DNA from: Actinomyces marseillensis
GTDB lineage: Bacteria; Actinomycetota; Actinomycetes; Actinomycetales; Actinomycetaceae
Length of the DNA stretch: 64,000 bases
Assembly (NCBI RefSeq): GCF_900155605.1
Contig: NZ_LT707420.1
Location: 1,358,842 to 1,422,841 of the forward strand
Direction: 5' to 3'
Of this stretch, positions 1 to 9,204 are shown piece after piece. Both the position numbers and the translations under genes were made by a program. The notes under the pieces are model-generated. The model saw nothing but the letters and a program-made list of their open reading frames with translations, made no database searches and was not told where the DNA came from. Numbering within the stretch: position 1 is the first letter of the stretch; each line of letters begins with the position of its first letter.

Positions 1-537
1 GTTCAGCGGAGTGGAGAAAGTAGCGGTCAAAGTGGCGCGGGCGATGGAGTGCTCGATTGCGAGGAATGAATACATCGCTAAAGAGACTTCGTCATCGCAT
101 TGCAAGGTGGGAACGTTAAGCGCGTGGACTGAAAAGATGTAACGGTGCGCACGATCTCCTGCTGGAGGGGCTGCTCCGAAGTAGGAATGATCGCCGTGAT
201 CTCCGCGTAGATGGAAAGCACTTCCATCAAGTTCAAGATCTGAGTGTCCGACTCCTTGGGCAAGAGAAGTGCAAGAAGAAGGCAGATCGATGATCATCCA
301 ATGCCAAAAGCCTGAAGGAGTCGGGGCATCCGGATCAAAACAGGAAACAAAAAAGCTTTCTGTTTCCTGAGGGAATCCGCTCCATTGTAGATGTGGCGAA
401 ACATTTCCTCCCTGTGCGCTATGGAGCAAGGGAAGGGACTGACCATCGATCAGATCGTTGGATTTAAGAGTAAAAGTCTGGGTTGGGGGCAAAGCCTCAT
501 AAGGATTCGGAGCGGTTGGGCGATCGAAGAGATGCAT
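1..537 (-). CDS. PEBP / YbhB-YbcL family protein (C-terminus beyond window)
   Basis: Reading the minus strand from an ATG at 537 gives 179 open codons that run off the window's left edge, so the C-terminus is missing. The translation carries the phosphatidylethanolamine-binding protein signature: DPDAPTPSGFWHW at residues 68-80 and HSYFGAAPPAGDRAHRY at 117-133, which form the anion-binding pocket in this family. An in-frame TGA five codons upstream fixes the start. Bacterial members are 150-185 aa, so only a few residues should be missing. The molecular role of bacterial PEBPs is poorly defined. There is no signal peptide, so it should be cytosolic. It is divergent from the SOS operon; nothing suggests a functional link. 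Confidence 0.85.
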   Translation of the reverse strand, partial: MHLFDRPTAPNPYEALPPTQTFTLKSNDLIDGQSLPLLHSAQGGNVSPHLQWSGFPQETESFFVSCFDPDAPTPSGFWHWMIIDLPSSCTSLAQGVGHSDLELDGSAFHLRGDHGDHSYFGAAPPAGDRAHRYIFSVHALNVPTLQCDDEVSLAMYSFLAIEHSIARATLTATFSTPLN

Positions 538-606
538 GGCGGTATTCTTTCACTTCTTGAAGTGGATCAAAAGTGGACGCAAATGAGGTGGGGCCACATA
601 CACTAA

Positions 607-622
607 TAGAACATTTGTTCGA
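607..622. promoter_or_regulatory. LexA (SOS) box upstream of imuA'
   Basis: TAGAACATTTGTTCGA differs by one base from the symmetric actinobacterial SOS box TCGAAC-N4-GTTCGA. It lies 13 bases before the GTG at 636 and between the divergent PEBP and imuA' genes. Its position argues that the imuA' start is downstream of the box rather than the GTG at 573. A possible -10 (TACACT, 598-603) sits just before it, so LexA would cover the transcription start. Confidence 0.8.
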
Positions 623-635
623 TTGGGGTGGTTGT

Positions 636-1106
636 GTGACGCGTCTAGATATTGCTCGTCAGGTTTTGAACGATGTTGAAACTCGTCTGGGGATTGAGAA
701 AAAGCACGGGTCTTGGGAACGTGTATCAAGCTATGCGGGTGTGTGGGAATTTGGGAATAACTACTCACTACTGACCCGGATTTTCGTGGCGCTCACCGGC
801 GAAGAAAACTCCTGTGCTCTCATAGGCGCTGATGACTTTGGATGGGAATACGCAGCCAAGCAAGGTCTTGATCTTGCGCGTTGCGTGCAAGTTCCATCTT
901 CCGCGGCAGACGCGCGCGTTATCTCTTTGCTTCTTCCTTACTACAGGGTTCTTTATCTCGGAAAGTGCCCCTTAGAGATTGGCGATATGCGTCGTCTCAG
1001 TGCTCAAGTACGTCAAGAAAGAGCTGCACTTTTTACTGCTGTCCCATGGGGAGGAATGAGCAGGCTCTGGTGCGATCAGATGTATGAAAGACGAAAGGCT
1101 GTTTGA
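636..1106 (+). CDS. imuA': ImuA'-like accessory mutagenesis protein
   Basis: A 156-aa product beginning MTRLDIARQVLNDVETRLG, if translation starts at GTG 636 behind a GGGGTGG stretch. The same frame is open back to GTG 573, but that would put the LexA box inside the gene. Identification rests mainly on context: it is the first gene before imuB and dnaE2 under an SOS box, as in mycobacteria, where ImuA' is a RecA-fold-like partner of ImuB. No Walker A motif is visible, so ATP binding is not expected from sequence. It ends one base before the preferred imuB start, which suggests translational coupling. Direct sequence recognition is weaker than for its neighbours. Confidence 0.65.
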   Translation: MTRLDIARQVLNDVETRLGIEKKHGSWERVSSYAGVWEFGNNYSLLTRIFVALTGEENSCALIGADDFGWEYAAKQGLDLARCVQVPSSAADARVISLLLPYYRVLYLGKCPLEIGDMRRLSAQVRQERAALFTAVPWGGMSRLWCDQMYERRKAV

Positions 1107-1107
1107 A

Positions 1108-2697
1108 ATGCGCTATGTCATGGTGTGGATTCCTAATTGGCCTGTGAATTCTTTGGTTGTTGACATTCCTCCCGGAGCTCACGGTGCGATTGAAGCAGGG
1201 GGATATATACAGGTCGTCACTCCGCCTGCTCGAAAATGCGGTGTCAGGCAGGGGATGAAACTGTCCATGGCGCGGTATTTATGTCCTGATCTTTTAGTTC
1301 TGCCATTCGATATGCGCCGGGATATTTCTTCGTTTGAAGTAATTTTGCGAGCATGCGAACAGTGGATCGCTCGAATAGCCTGCATTTATCCGGGGCTTGC
1401 CTGGGCTCCGGCCGCTGGAGCTGCTCGCTGGAGTGGGGGAGAAGCGCAATTAGCTGAAAATCTTGTTGACGCTATTTCAGATTGCACTGGTTCAGAGAGC
1501 AACGTTGGAATAGCTTCTGGTCCTCTTGCAAGTTATGGTGCGGCCAGGCGCGGCATTATCCTTGCCCCAGAAGACACTCAAGATTTTCTTGATCAGCTCG
1601 AAGTTCATCAGTGTCTTTCTCTTTTCCCACCCAAACAGCACAATATACTTTCTCAGTTTGTGCAGACGTGTCATTCTGCTGGGATTACAAGAGGAATCGA
1701 TATTCGGAGAATGGGATCTGCTGCCCTGTATTCGCGGTTTGGCAGCATTGGAAAACATGTATGGGAACTTTTTACGGGAAAAGATCTATGGCTTCCCGAG
1801 AGACAGATTCTTCTCGACGATCTTCAAGCGGAAGAAGAATGTGAGGAGAGCATTGAACGCGAGGAGCAAGTTGCGTTTTGTGCGCGCCGCTTAGCTCATC
1901 AAATCTGCGAGAAGTTGGATTTTTATGGACTGCGTTGTTCCAGTATCGCTGTGAGTGCTCAAGATTCTGCATCGCAATCTTATGAACGGCAATGGTGGGG
2001 GATAGACGGAGAGGAAGATGAAATTGCCGATCGGATTCGATGGCAGTTGGTTGCTTGGTTGTCTGCTTCTGAAAACGAGCAGGGCTTTGTACGCGTGAAT
2101 GTACGGGCTGAACACTGTGAGCGCGTGGGGGCTTCGCGAGCTTTATGGCGGGCTGGTGAGTCACCTCAACGTGATTCTGTTCTGCGAAAAATTTGTGCCT
2201 ATAAAGGTGAAAATGCCATTCGTATTCCTCGGATCCTTCCGGGATATTCACCCACTCAACGCGCAGGATTCGCCTCCGTTGATGAAAGAAAAGAAAAAGA
2301 ACAGGTGACTTGTCTTGAAGGAGGAATCGAAGACGCTCCTTCAAGACTGTGTATCCGTCCATATCCAACGGAAGTCTATGGAAAGGTCGAAGGGGGGCGA
2401 AGAATAGATGTACGTGTTAATGAACGATCTGCTTTGACAAGTAGTCCTCAAGACGTAAAAGTCTGTGCCTTTGGGGAAGAGAAGTGGTATCGCATTCTGT
2501 CCTGGCGTGGACCATGGGCTGTACCTCAACAATGGTGGTGTGAGCCAACTGTGGAGATGTCCCATGACCCGCAGACTCATTACCTTCGAGTGAAGTCTGA
2601 TTCTTCTCCGGATCTGCTTTTGATGTGGAGTCATCATGCGTGGAGCCTCGTGGGGATATATGAGTGTGAGGCTCCTTTTGAGTGTGGATTATCCTGA
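1108..2697 (+). CDS. imuB: ImuB, catalytically inactive Y-family polymerase homolog
   Basis: A 529-aa protein of the DinB/UmuC (Y-family) fold. It begins MRYVMVWIPNWPVNSLVVD, where an active Y-family enzyme would have a D-x-D-x-F-F metal-binding motif. That motif is absent, as is usual for ImuB. In mycobacteria ImuB is the clamp-binding scaffold that recruits DnaE2 for damage-induced mutagenesis. I chose ATG 1108, preceded by GAAAGG, over an in-frame ATG at 1084 that overlaps imuA'. I could not identify a convincing beta-clamp motif. The 3' end overlaps the following SNF2 gene by 62 bases, so the two are almost certainly co-transcribed under the upstream LexA box. Confidence 0.85.
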   Translation: MRYVMVWIPNWPVNSLVVDIPPGAHGAIEAGGYIQVVTPPARKCGVRQGMKLSMARYLCPDLLVLPFDMRRDISSFEVILRACEQWIARIACIYPGLAWAPAAGAARWSGGEAQLAENLVDAISDCTGSESNVGIASGPLASYGAARRGIILAPEDTQDFLDQLEVHQCLSLFPPKQHNILSQFVQTCHSAGITRGIDIRRMGSAALYSRFGSIGKHVWELFTGKDLWLPERQILLDDLQAEEECEESIEREEQVAFCARRLAHQICEKLDFYGLRCSSIAVSAQDSASQSYERQWWGIDGEEDEIADRIRWQLVAWLSASENEQGFVRVNVRAEHCERVGASRALWRAGESPQRDSVLRKICAYKGENAIRIPRILPGYSPTQRAGFASVDERKEKEQVTCLEGGIEDAPSRLCIRPYPTEVYGKVEGGRRIDVRVNERSALTSSPQDVKVCAFGEEKWYRILSWRGPWAVPQQWWCEPTVEMSHDPQTHYLRVKSDSSPDLLLMWSHHAWSLVGIYECEAPFECGLS

Positions 2698-5600
2698 AGA
2701 GATGGACACATCACCGATCCGCGCAGCACTGCTCTCCTGTGGTGAGGAGGGAGCAACGACATGCGTTGGTCACGCTCTATGGGCACAGGGGGCGCTTGCG
2801 TTCAAACGCGGTGACGTTGATGACGTGACATGGGATGAGCAGCGAGTGTGGGCACGGGTACGTGCAAAAGGCGTGTCCTATCGAAGCGAAATCGAATATG
2901 CGCCTTCCTTACCTTTTCCGCATCTACGCCTGAAATGCGCGTGTTTTCTTAACGGAGCCTGCGCTCATGCTGCAGCTTTACTTCAGTGTGCGATGGACAA
3001 TGTGTTCTCTGCACGTGAGGGCCGTACGCATCAACCAGCATGGAACCGTGATCTTGAAATCTTGCTTTCAGCGGACGGAGGAGAATCCTTAGGCCTTGTG
3101 ATTGATGCGCATGATCCTGCAGACCCGGTATGGCTGACTCCAGTGCGTTTGAGCACGGACCACCTACCGCCGCGCAGGTTGAGTTGGGCGGAATTAGCGC
3201 AGTCACGCTGGGGTGGGGTTATTGATGCTCTAGCACCTAAGCAACTGAAACTTCTCCGCCGGTTCTATCAGTGCAGCCGAAAATTACAGGGGCATATTTC
3301 AACGGGATATGACGTTTACCTAGATTCTCTTGGCATGGAGGCGCCGCGCTGGCTATATAGACTTCAATGCGGGGGAGTCGCGCTTTTAACACCGCAGTTT
3401 CAGCGATTTCACTTCGAACTCAGTTCGTCACGCCTCGTGATCGACATGAATCTTACTGAGAAGAGTCTTGAACTTTCGTATCGCCGCCACTATGTGACCA
3501 GAGCAAACGAAGAAATTCCCTTTCCGCGGCAAGCTCCGCATATGTCGCTAACCTTTTGTGACGGCGGTGATGGGGCAATTGCTGAGGAGGATATCGATGA
3601 TGAGTTGCTGCCCGATCAGATCGTTCAGATCCCAATTAAAAGCATTGGAGATTTCCTCTTCAAATGGCTGCCACTATTACGCGAGCGTTTTGAGTGCACC
3701 TCATCGACGGGAACCTTCCCTGTAGAAAACTGCCGGCCAAAACTCCTACTCATTTTGCATCCCAAAAACCGCGTGTGTGCGCAGATCGAATGGGCGTTGG
3801 AATATCACCTCAGAAATAAATGTTTCCGTGTCATTTTGTCTCCCCAGACAAAGTTCTCAGAGCTTGATGAGGATATTCAGCGCGCCTTTAATGATGCACA
3901 TGCTCTCTTACGGCGCTATTTTGCCTCGGCGTCGTTTCATCCAAGTGCGCAGGGCCTTCTTATTCCGCTTCCCCAAGTCCCCGCATTCATACAAGAGATT
4001 GGAGCATGGCCGCTCTCATCGGTGCATTGGGATATCGACGATAGCCTCAGGCAATTAACCCTCACTGAAGAGGCGGCAACTGTTACTGCTGCTATCGAAG
4101 CAACGGATTCTCCCGATTGGTGGGGGCTTCACGTCGCGATCCAAGTTGGTAACGAAAAAATTCCAATTTCACGAGTTTTGAAGGCGCTGTCTTCAGGTGA
4201 AGAATACATTCGTGTTAATGACGGACAATGGGCGCGCCTTGAAGGTATCGACGTCGAACGCCTTCGCGTCCTGCTTCGTGGAGCTGCGCAACTGACGCGA
4301 TCGCGTTCGATTGATGATATTCGTCTTCATACCTCACAACTTGGGCTATGGGAAAGACTGAGTCAGACAGTTGATGTCGCACAAGAAGACCTGCAATGGC
4401 GCTCTCGAACGTCGGCCCTAAAACAACTTGCGCTGCGCGCACAGTCCCATACGGATCAAGATCAAGACCCTCGTCTTCGCCCGTATCAGCTTGAAGGTCG
4501 TAACTGGCTTCACAGCCGGATTTCCTCTGGTTTTGGATGCATTCTTGCCGACGATATGGGACTGGGAAAAACCAGGCAGATCCTCGCAGCAATCGATGCT
4601 CTTCGCGAGGAAGGAAGTCTTGAATCACCCGTCTTGATTCTTGTTCCGACCAGCGTCATTTCAAGCTGGGCAAATGAAGCCGCGAGGTGTTTTCCGCAGC
4701 TCAGGACATGCGTGCTTCGCGCCTCGCATCAGCGAAATCCGCTTGCTTGGGATGGCATCTCACAATCCAACATCGTTATTACTTCACACACGCTCTTCCG
4801 AATGGACCACCTGTTGTGGGACAACCACTCGCTCAGTGGACTCGTCATCGATGAAGCGCAGGTTCTCAAGAATCCGCGCACGATGCTCTATCGAAGTGTG
4901 AAAGAACTCCAGGTTCCCTGGCGAATTTGCATGAGCGGAACTCCCATTGAAAATTCACTCGAGGACCTGTGGTCACTGATGTCTTTGAGTGTCCCCGGCC
5001 TCCTGTCGACGCATGCGCACTTCAATGAGAAATTCCGACGTCCCATTGAAGGGACTCAGCAAGACAGCGCTTTAGAACTTTTGCATACGCTGATTGCTCC
5101 ATTCATCCTTCGCCGTACGAAAGAAGAAGTCACACCTGAACTTCCCGATCGCATTGAAACACTACTTCCCGTTCCCTTAGAAGGGCGACAACGTCAGATT
5201 TACGACCGCTACCTCACTCGTGAACGTGCTCGGCTCCTTCGTATTCAGCTCAACAATGAAGGGGCTCAAGGGCGATTTGAAGTTCTTGCTGCACTCACAC
5301 GGCTGCGACAGCTTTCCCTTGATCCGGCTCTTGTTGATGAGCGCTACGAGGGGGTTGGTTCTGCAAAGATTGATCTGCTGTGTTCGCACCTAGAGCAAAT
5401 TGTTCCTGCAGGTCACCAGGTACTTGTTTTTAGTCAATTCGTGAGTTTTCTTGAACGAATCGATAGCGCTCTGAAACAGCGCGGAATTTCGTGTCTTCTC
5501 CTTGAAGGAAAGACACGAAAGCGTGAGGATGTTATCGCAAAATTTCGTAGAGGAGAAGGATCTGTTTTCCTTATCTCACTGAAGGCTGGGGGAGTTGGGC

Positions 5601-5875
5601 TCACGCTCACTGAAGCAGACTATGTCTACATCATGGACCCTTGGTGGAATCCTTCTGTTGAAGCTCAGGCGATTAATCGTGCACACCGGATCGGGCAAAG
5701 TCGTGCGGTCAATGTCTATCGACTAGTTGCCCAGGAGACGATTGAAGAGAAGGTTTGTCAGCTTCAGGCGCATAAGCAAAGGCTGATCGATACCGTCGTT
5801 GATGATGTTGGTGATGAGAGTACTCAGAGGATGGATATCGATCAATTGATCGAACTTTTGGGAGTGGGAGAGTGA
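2636..5875 (+). CDS. SWIM zinc finger SNF2-family DNA translocase
   Basis: A 1079-aa two-part protein. Near the N-terminus a SWIM finger (C101, C103, C109, H111; CxCx5CxH) probably binds DNA or protein. The C-terminal 450 residues form a SNF2 ATPase: Walker A DDMGLGKT near residue 640, DEAQ box near 737, and the RAHRIGQ arginine-finger motif near 1015. Such proteins move along double-stranded DNA and displace bound factors without unwinding. The start ATG 2636 has GGAG five bases upstream; ATG 2660 is an alternative. It overlaps imuB and precedes dnaE2, so it appears to be part of the SOS transcription unit, which is unusual. Its substrate is unknown. Confidence 0.9.
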   Translation: MRGASWGYMSVRLLLSVDYPEEMDTSPIRAALLSCGEEGATTCVGHALWAQGALAFKRGDVDDVTWDEQRVWARVRAKGVSYRSEIEYAPSLPFPHLRLKCACFLNGACAHAAALLQCAMDNVFSAREGRTHQPAWNRDLEILLSADGGESLGLVIDAHDPADPVWLTPVRLSTDHLPPRRLSWAELAQSRWGGVIDALAPKQLKLLRRFYQCSRKLQGHISTGYDVYLDSLGMEAPRWLYRLQCGGVALLTPQFQRFHFELSSSRLVIDMNLTEKSLELSYRRHYVTRANEEIPFPRQAPHMSLTFCDGGDGAIAEEDIDDELLPDQIVQIPIKSIGDFLFKWLPLLRERFECTSSTGTFPVENCRPKLLLILHPKNRVCAQIEWALEYHLRNKCFRVILSPQTKFSELDEDIQRAFNDAHALLRRYFASASFHPSAQGLLIPLPQVPAFIQEIGAWPLSSVHWDIDDSLRQLTLTEEAATVTAAIEATDSPDWWGLHVAIQVGNEKIPISRVLKALSSGEEYIRVNDGQWARLEGIDVERLRVLLRGAAQLTRSRSIDDIRLHTSQLGLWERLSQTVDVAQEDLQWRSRTSALKQLALRAQSHTDQDQDPRLRPYQLEGRNWLHSRISSGFGCILADDMGLGKTRQILAAIDALREEGSLESPVLILVPTSVISSWANEAARCFPQLRTCVLRASHQRNPLAWDGISQSNIVITSHTLFRMDHLLWDNHSLSGLVIDEAQVLKNPRTMLYRSVKELQVPWRICMSGTPIENSLEDLWSLMSLSVPGLLSTHAHFNEKFRRPIEGTQQDSALELLHTLIAPFILRRTKEEVTPELPDRIETLLPVPLEGRQRQIYDRYLTRERARLLRIQLNNEGAQGRFEVLAALTRLRQLSLDPALVDERYEGVGSAKIDLLCSHLEQIVPAGHQVLVFSQFVSFLERIDSALKQRGISCLLLEGKTRKREDVIAKFRRGEGSVFLISLKAGGVGLTLTEADYVYIMDPWWNPSVEAQAINRAHRIGQSRAVNVYRLVAQETIEEKVCQLQAHKQRLIDTVVDDVGDESTQRMDIDQLIELLGVGE

Positions 5876-5892
5876 AACCCCAGCAATAGCTA

Positions 5893-5908
5893 TCGAACAC
5901 CCGTTCGA
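5893..5908. promoter_or_regulatory. LexA (SOS) box of dnaE2
   Basis: TCGAACACCCGTTCGA is a perfect inverted repeat matching the actinobacterial SOS consensus TCGAAC-N4-GTTCGA. It begins 18 bases after the SNF2 stop codon and abuts the dnaE2 -10 hexamer, so bound LexA would block the spacer between -35 and -10. Confidence 0.93.
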
Positions 5909-5914
5909 TATAAT
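5909..5914 (+). promoter_or_regulatory. dnaE2 -10 element (TATAAT), leaderless
   Basis: A consensus TATAAT follows the LexA box immediately. The GTG start of dnaE2 is six bases further on, at 5921, where transcription would be expected to begin, so the mRNA is probably leaderless. Thus dnaE2 has its own SOS promoter besides any read-through from imuB-SNF2. Confidence 0.75.
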
Positions 5915-5920
5915 AGGGGG

Positions 5921-8900
5921 GTGGTTTCCCATCCTTATGCTGAGTTACACGCGCACTCCTACTTCACGTTTTTAGAGGGAGCAGATGCCCCCGAAGACTA
6001 CATCCTCTGCGCTAAGCAGCTCGGTCTTGACGCTCTTGCTCTGCTAGAGCGCGATGGAATGTACTCCCTGATCCGCTCCTTGCAGGCTGCACGCGAGTCA
6101 TCTTTCCCGTTGATTATTGGAACCGAGCTCACTCTTTCTGCCACTCAGTTTTCTCGCTACGATGGCAACGCCTCGATAGGATCACCTGGCTGGGGGCTCC
6201 CTTGTGGATGGGAAGATACCGGAATTCGCTTACCAATCCTCACGACATCTCAAGACGGATATAGAGACCTGTGCTCGCTGATGAGTGAACGAACACTTGA
6301 GGACGTTGAAGGTGAAAACCCCAGCCACGGCCTCGAAAATATTGCCGAAAATGCGCAGGATATACGGATTTTAACGGGAGGTACCCGCGGGCCTCTCAGA
6401 CGAATTTTGCATGCGCAGGGAAGAAACCAAGCTGATCGTTTTCTCAATGACCTCATTTCCCTGTTCGGGCGCGAGCGCATCATCGTTGAAAGCGTGCTGC
6501 GGCCCGGAGAAGACGACATGGGGGCCGAGCTTGCTGATCTCGCGCACAAACATCGACTTCCTCTTGCTGCTGCCGGTGGCGTCACCATGGCTTCTCCTAA
6601 GTCAAAATATCGAGCGGACCTTCTATGTGCTCTCAGACAGGGTAAATCTTTGGATGAGATTCGCTATCTGCTTCCAGCCCAGCATTCTTTTTTGAAGAGC
6701 GCAGAAGAAATGCTCGCTCTTCATCGCATGGCTCCTCAGGCGGTTTCCAACGCCTCTGGAATTGCGCGTGAATGCTATTACCCGATGTCATTTGATACCT
6801 GGGATTTGCCCGAGATGGAGGTTCCTCAAGGACATACAACAATTTCTTGGCTCACTGCGCTTTCCTATGCAAAAGCGCAGGAACTCTATGGTCCCCGATC
6901 CGCCAACCCGCACGCGTGGGAGGTCATTGACCATGAACTGTCGATTATCGGACAGCTTGACTTTGCTGGCTATTTTCTCATCGTCTACGACATCGTAGAT
7001 TTTTGTCGAAGGCGGGGAATTATGTGCCAAGGACGTGGTTCTGCAGCGAATTCTGCCGTCTGCTATTGCCTTGGGATTACAGCAGTTGATGCTATTCGCC
7101 ATCGAATGCTCTTTGAACGTTTTCTTTCCCCGGGACGCTCAGGAGCCCCAGACATTGATATCGACATCGACAGTGCCCGCCGTGAAGAAGTCATCCAATA
7201 TGTCTACCAACGCTATGGAAGAAGACGTGCCGCTCAAGTGGCAACAGTGATTACATACCGTTCGCAATTGGCCTATAAAGACGCTGCCAGGGCTCTGGGA
7301 ATTGACGCGGCTCACGTTCCAAGCCGAGCTCAGCGAAGGGAAGAAAACCACAGAACAGACACGGCCCCTTCGCAGATGATGCTTACCACCTGTGCCCAGC
7401 TTTTGAGTGGGCTTCCGCGCCATATGGGGATTCACTCCGGAGGGATGATCCTCAGCAAGCATCCCGTGAGCCAGATCTGCCCCATTCGTTGGGCAAAAAC
7501 GCGGGGGAGAAGCGTGATCCAATGGGATAAGGAGGATTGTGCAGACGCCGGATTGGTGAAGTTTGACCTCCTTGGACTGGGAATGCTTGGAGCCTTGGGA
7601 TCGATTTTTGAGTCTCTTGAGAAGGAAGGAATTCGAAATTCGCAAGGAAAAATTCTTTCCCTCTATGAACTCGAAGACGAAGACCCGCGAGTGTATGACT
7701 TGTTGTGCGCGGCAGACACGATGGGAGTCTTTCAAGTTGAATCTCGCGCGCAGATGAATACTTTGCCCAGGCTTCAGCCGCGTTGCTTTTACGACATTGT
7801 CATTGAAGTCGCTCTCATTCGTCCCGGTCCTATTCAAGGCGAATCGGTGCATCCATATTTGCGCCGTCGTCGGGGGGAAGAAAGGGTGAGCTATCTTCAT
7901 CCTCTTCTACGTCCGGCTTTAGAAAAGACCTTGGGAGTTCCTCTCTTTCAAGAACAGATGATGCACATTGCTATGGATGTTGCTGGCTTTTCTGCCGCTC
8001 AGGCTGATGAATTACGCCGAGCCATGGGTTCTTCTCGTAGCGCGGAGAAAATGAAAAAATTGCGCGGATCTTTCATCGAGGGGATGAAAGAGCGGGGTAT
8101 CCCGATAGATATTTGCGAAGAGGTCTTTCGGCAGGTCCAGGGATTTGCCGACTTTGGCTTTCCTGAATCGCACTCTTTTTCTTTCGCCTATATCGTTTAT
8201 GCGTCCGCTTGGCTTAAGGTCCACTATCCCGAGCACTTTTATGCGGGGATCCTTTCTCATCAACCCATGGGTTTTTATTCCCCTTCCTCTCTTGTTCACG
8301 ATGCACGAGGCCACGGCTTGCGTGTGTGCGCACCTGACGTGAACCTTTCGCTAGAGTCCACGCAGGTACTTCCGCTGAGCAAGATTGTGCAGATCATTGG
8401 TGCTGAGCGAGCACAGGAAGCATGCGGAATAGGAATGGAAGGAAAAGAAGGGCTGGTTGATATCCATCCCGAGTGGGGGATCGTTCTTGGCCTCGATATG
8501 ATCCGAGGCCTCGATAAGGGGAGCATCAAAAGGATCCTCCGAGGGCGGGAGGAAGGCCCCTATCAAGATCTTGAGGATCTTGCCTCGCGCGCTAGGCTTC
8601 GCAGCACAGATCTTGAAAGACTATCTCAAGCTGGTGCTGTCGATTCAATGGGATATCAGCGCCGCGAAGGAATTTGGGCCAGTGGCGTCTTAGGACAAGA
8701 TGGTGGCGAAGATCGGGAGTATCAACCGATGTTGGAAGGACTTGGGATGGAATACCATCTTCCTTCCCTTCCACCGCTCGATTCTGTTGCGCAGATGAAT
8801 CTGGATTATGAAGCCATGGGCCTATCTGTTACGAGCCATCCTTTTGCGTTGATCCGAAAACAGATGAACGCACAGGGAGTAATTCCGGCCTGCGAGATCC

Positions 8901-9187
8901 TCCGTCAAGAAAATCAGTCGAGGATCAGAGTTGCAGGAATTATCACGCATCGACAGCGTCCGTGCAGCGGAGGAGGGGTACTCTTTCTCAGCTTGGAAGA
9001 CGAGAGCGGCAGCGTCAACGTGACGGTTACAGAGGCGACGTGGAAGCACCATCGACGTGAAGTGATGGCCTCTGCGGTAGTCGTAGATGGGTACTGCGAA
9101 AATGCTTATGGTACGCGAAGCGTCCGAGCTTTTCGGATCTATCCGTTTTCTACTCAGCTGCGTTTGAGCTCTCGAGATTTCCGTTGA
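5921..9187 (+). CDS. dnaE2: Error-prone DNA polymerase DnaE2
   Basis: A 1088-aa C-family polymerase of the typical length for DnaE2 (replicative DnaE1 is near 1180). The N-terminal PHP domain starts at once (ELHAHSYFTFLEGA). The palm motif GAPDIDIDID around residue 410 supplies two catalytic aspartates. Finger and tandem helix-hairpin-helix regions follow, with an OB-fold near the C-terminus (RIRVAGIITHRQRPCSGGG). In mycobacteria it makes damage-induced mutations with ImuA' and ImuB. The GTG start is supported by the PHP motif position and by a -10 six bases upstream. It is followed by a convergent AI-2E transporter gene with a small hairpin between. Confidence 0.95.
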   Translation: MVSHPYAELHAHSYFTFLEGADAPEDYILCAKQLGLDALALLERDGMYSLIRSLQAARESSFPLIIGTELTLSATQFSRYDGNASIGSPGWGLPCGWEDTGIRLPILTTSQDGYRDLCSLMSERTLEDVEGENPSHGLENIAENAQDIRILTGGTRGPLRRILHAQGRNQADRFLNDLISLFGRERIIVESVLRPGEDDMGAELADLAHKHRLPLAAAGGVTMASPKSKYRADLLCALRQGKSLDEIRYLLPAQHSFLKSAEEMLALHRMAPQAVSNASGIARECYYPMSFDTWDLPEMEVPQGHTTISWLTALSYAKAQELYGPRSANPHAWEVIDHELSIIGQLDFAGYFLIVYDIVDFCRRRGIMCQGRGSAANSAVCYCLGITAVDAIRHRMLFERFLSPGRSGAPDIDIDIDSARREEVIQYVYQRYGRRRAAQVATVITYRSQLAYKDAARALGIDAAHVPSRAQRREENHRTDTAPSQMMLTTCAQLLSGLPRHMGIHSGGMILSKHPVSQICPIRWAKTRGRSVIQWDKEDCADAGLVKFDLLGLGMLGALGSIFESLEKEGIRNSQGKILSLYELEDEDPRVYDLLCAADTMGVFQVESRAQMNTLPRLQPRCFYDIVIEVALIRPGPIQGESVHPYLRRRRGEERVSYLHPLLRPALEKTLGVPLFQEQMMHIAMDVAGFSAAQADELRRAMGSSRSAEKMKKLRGSFIEGMKERGIPIDICEEVFRQVQGFADFGFPESHSFSFAYIVYASAWLKVHYPEHFYAGILSHQPMGFYSPSSLVHDARGHGLRVCAPDVNLSLESTQVLPLSKIVQIIGAERAQEACGIGMEGKEGLVDIHPEWGIVLGLDMIRGLDKGSIKRILRGREEGPYQDLEDLASRARLRSTDLERLSQAGAVDSMGYQRREGIWASGVLGQDGGEDREYQPMLEGLGMEYHLPSLPPLDSVAQMNLDYEAMGLSVTSHPFALIRKQMNAQGVIPACEILRQENQSRIRVAGIITHRQRPCSGGGVLFLSLEDESGSVNVTVTEATWKHHRREVMASAVVVDGYCENAYGTRSVRAFRIYPFSTQLRLSSRDFR

Positions 9188-9189
9188 AA

Positions 9190-9204
9190 CTTGCGTGCCG
9201 CAAG
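9190..9204. terminator. Small hairpin between convergent genes
   Basis: CTTGCG-tgc-CGCAAG forms a six-base-pair stem with a three-base loop in the 17 bases between the dnaE2 stop and the opposing AI-2E stop. It has no T tract, so a role as a bidirectional terminator is only plausible. Confidence 0.35.

Noticed and set aside
573-635. Longer imuA' start at GTG 573
   Set aside because: It would place the LexA box inside the coding region; GTG 636 follows the box and has a G-rich site.
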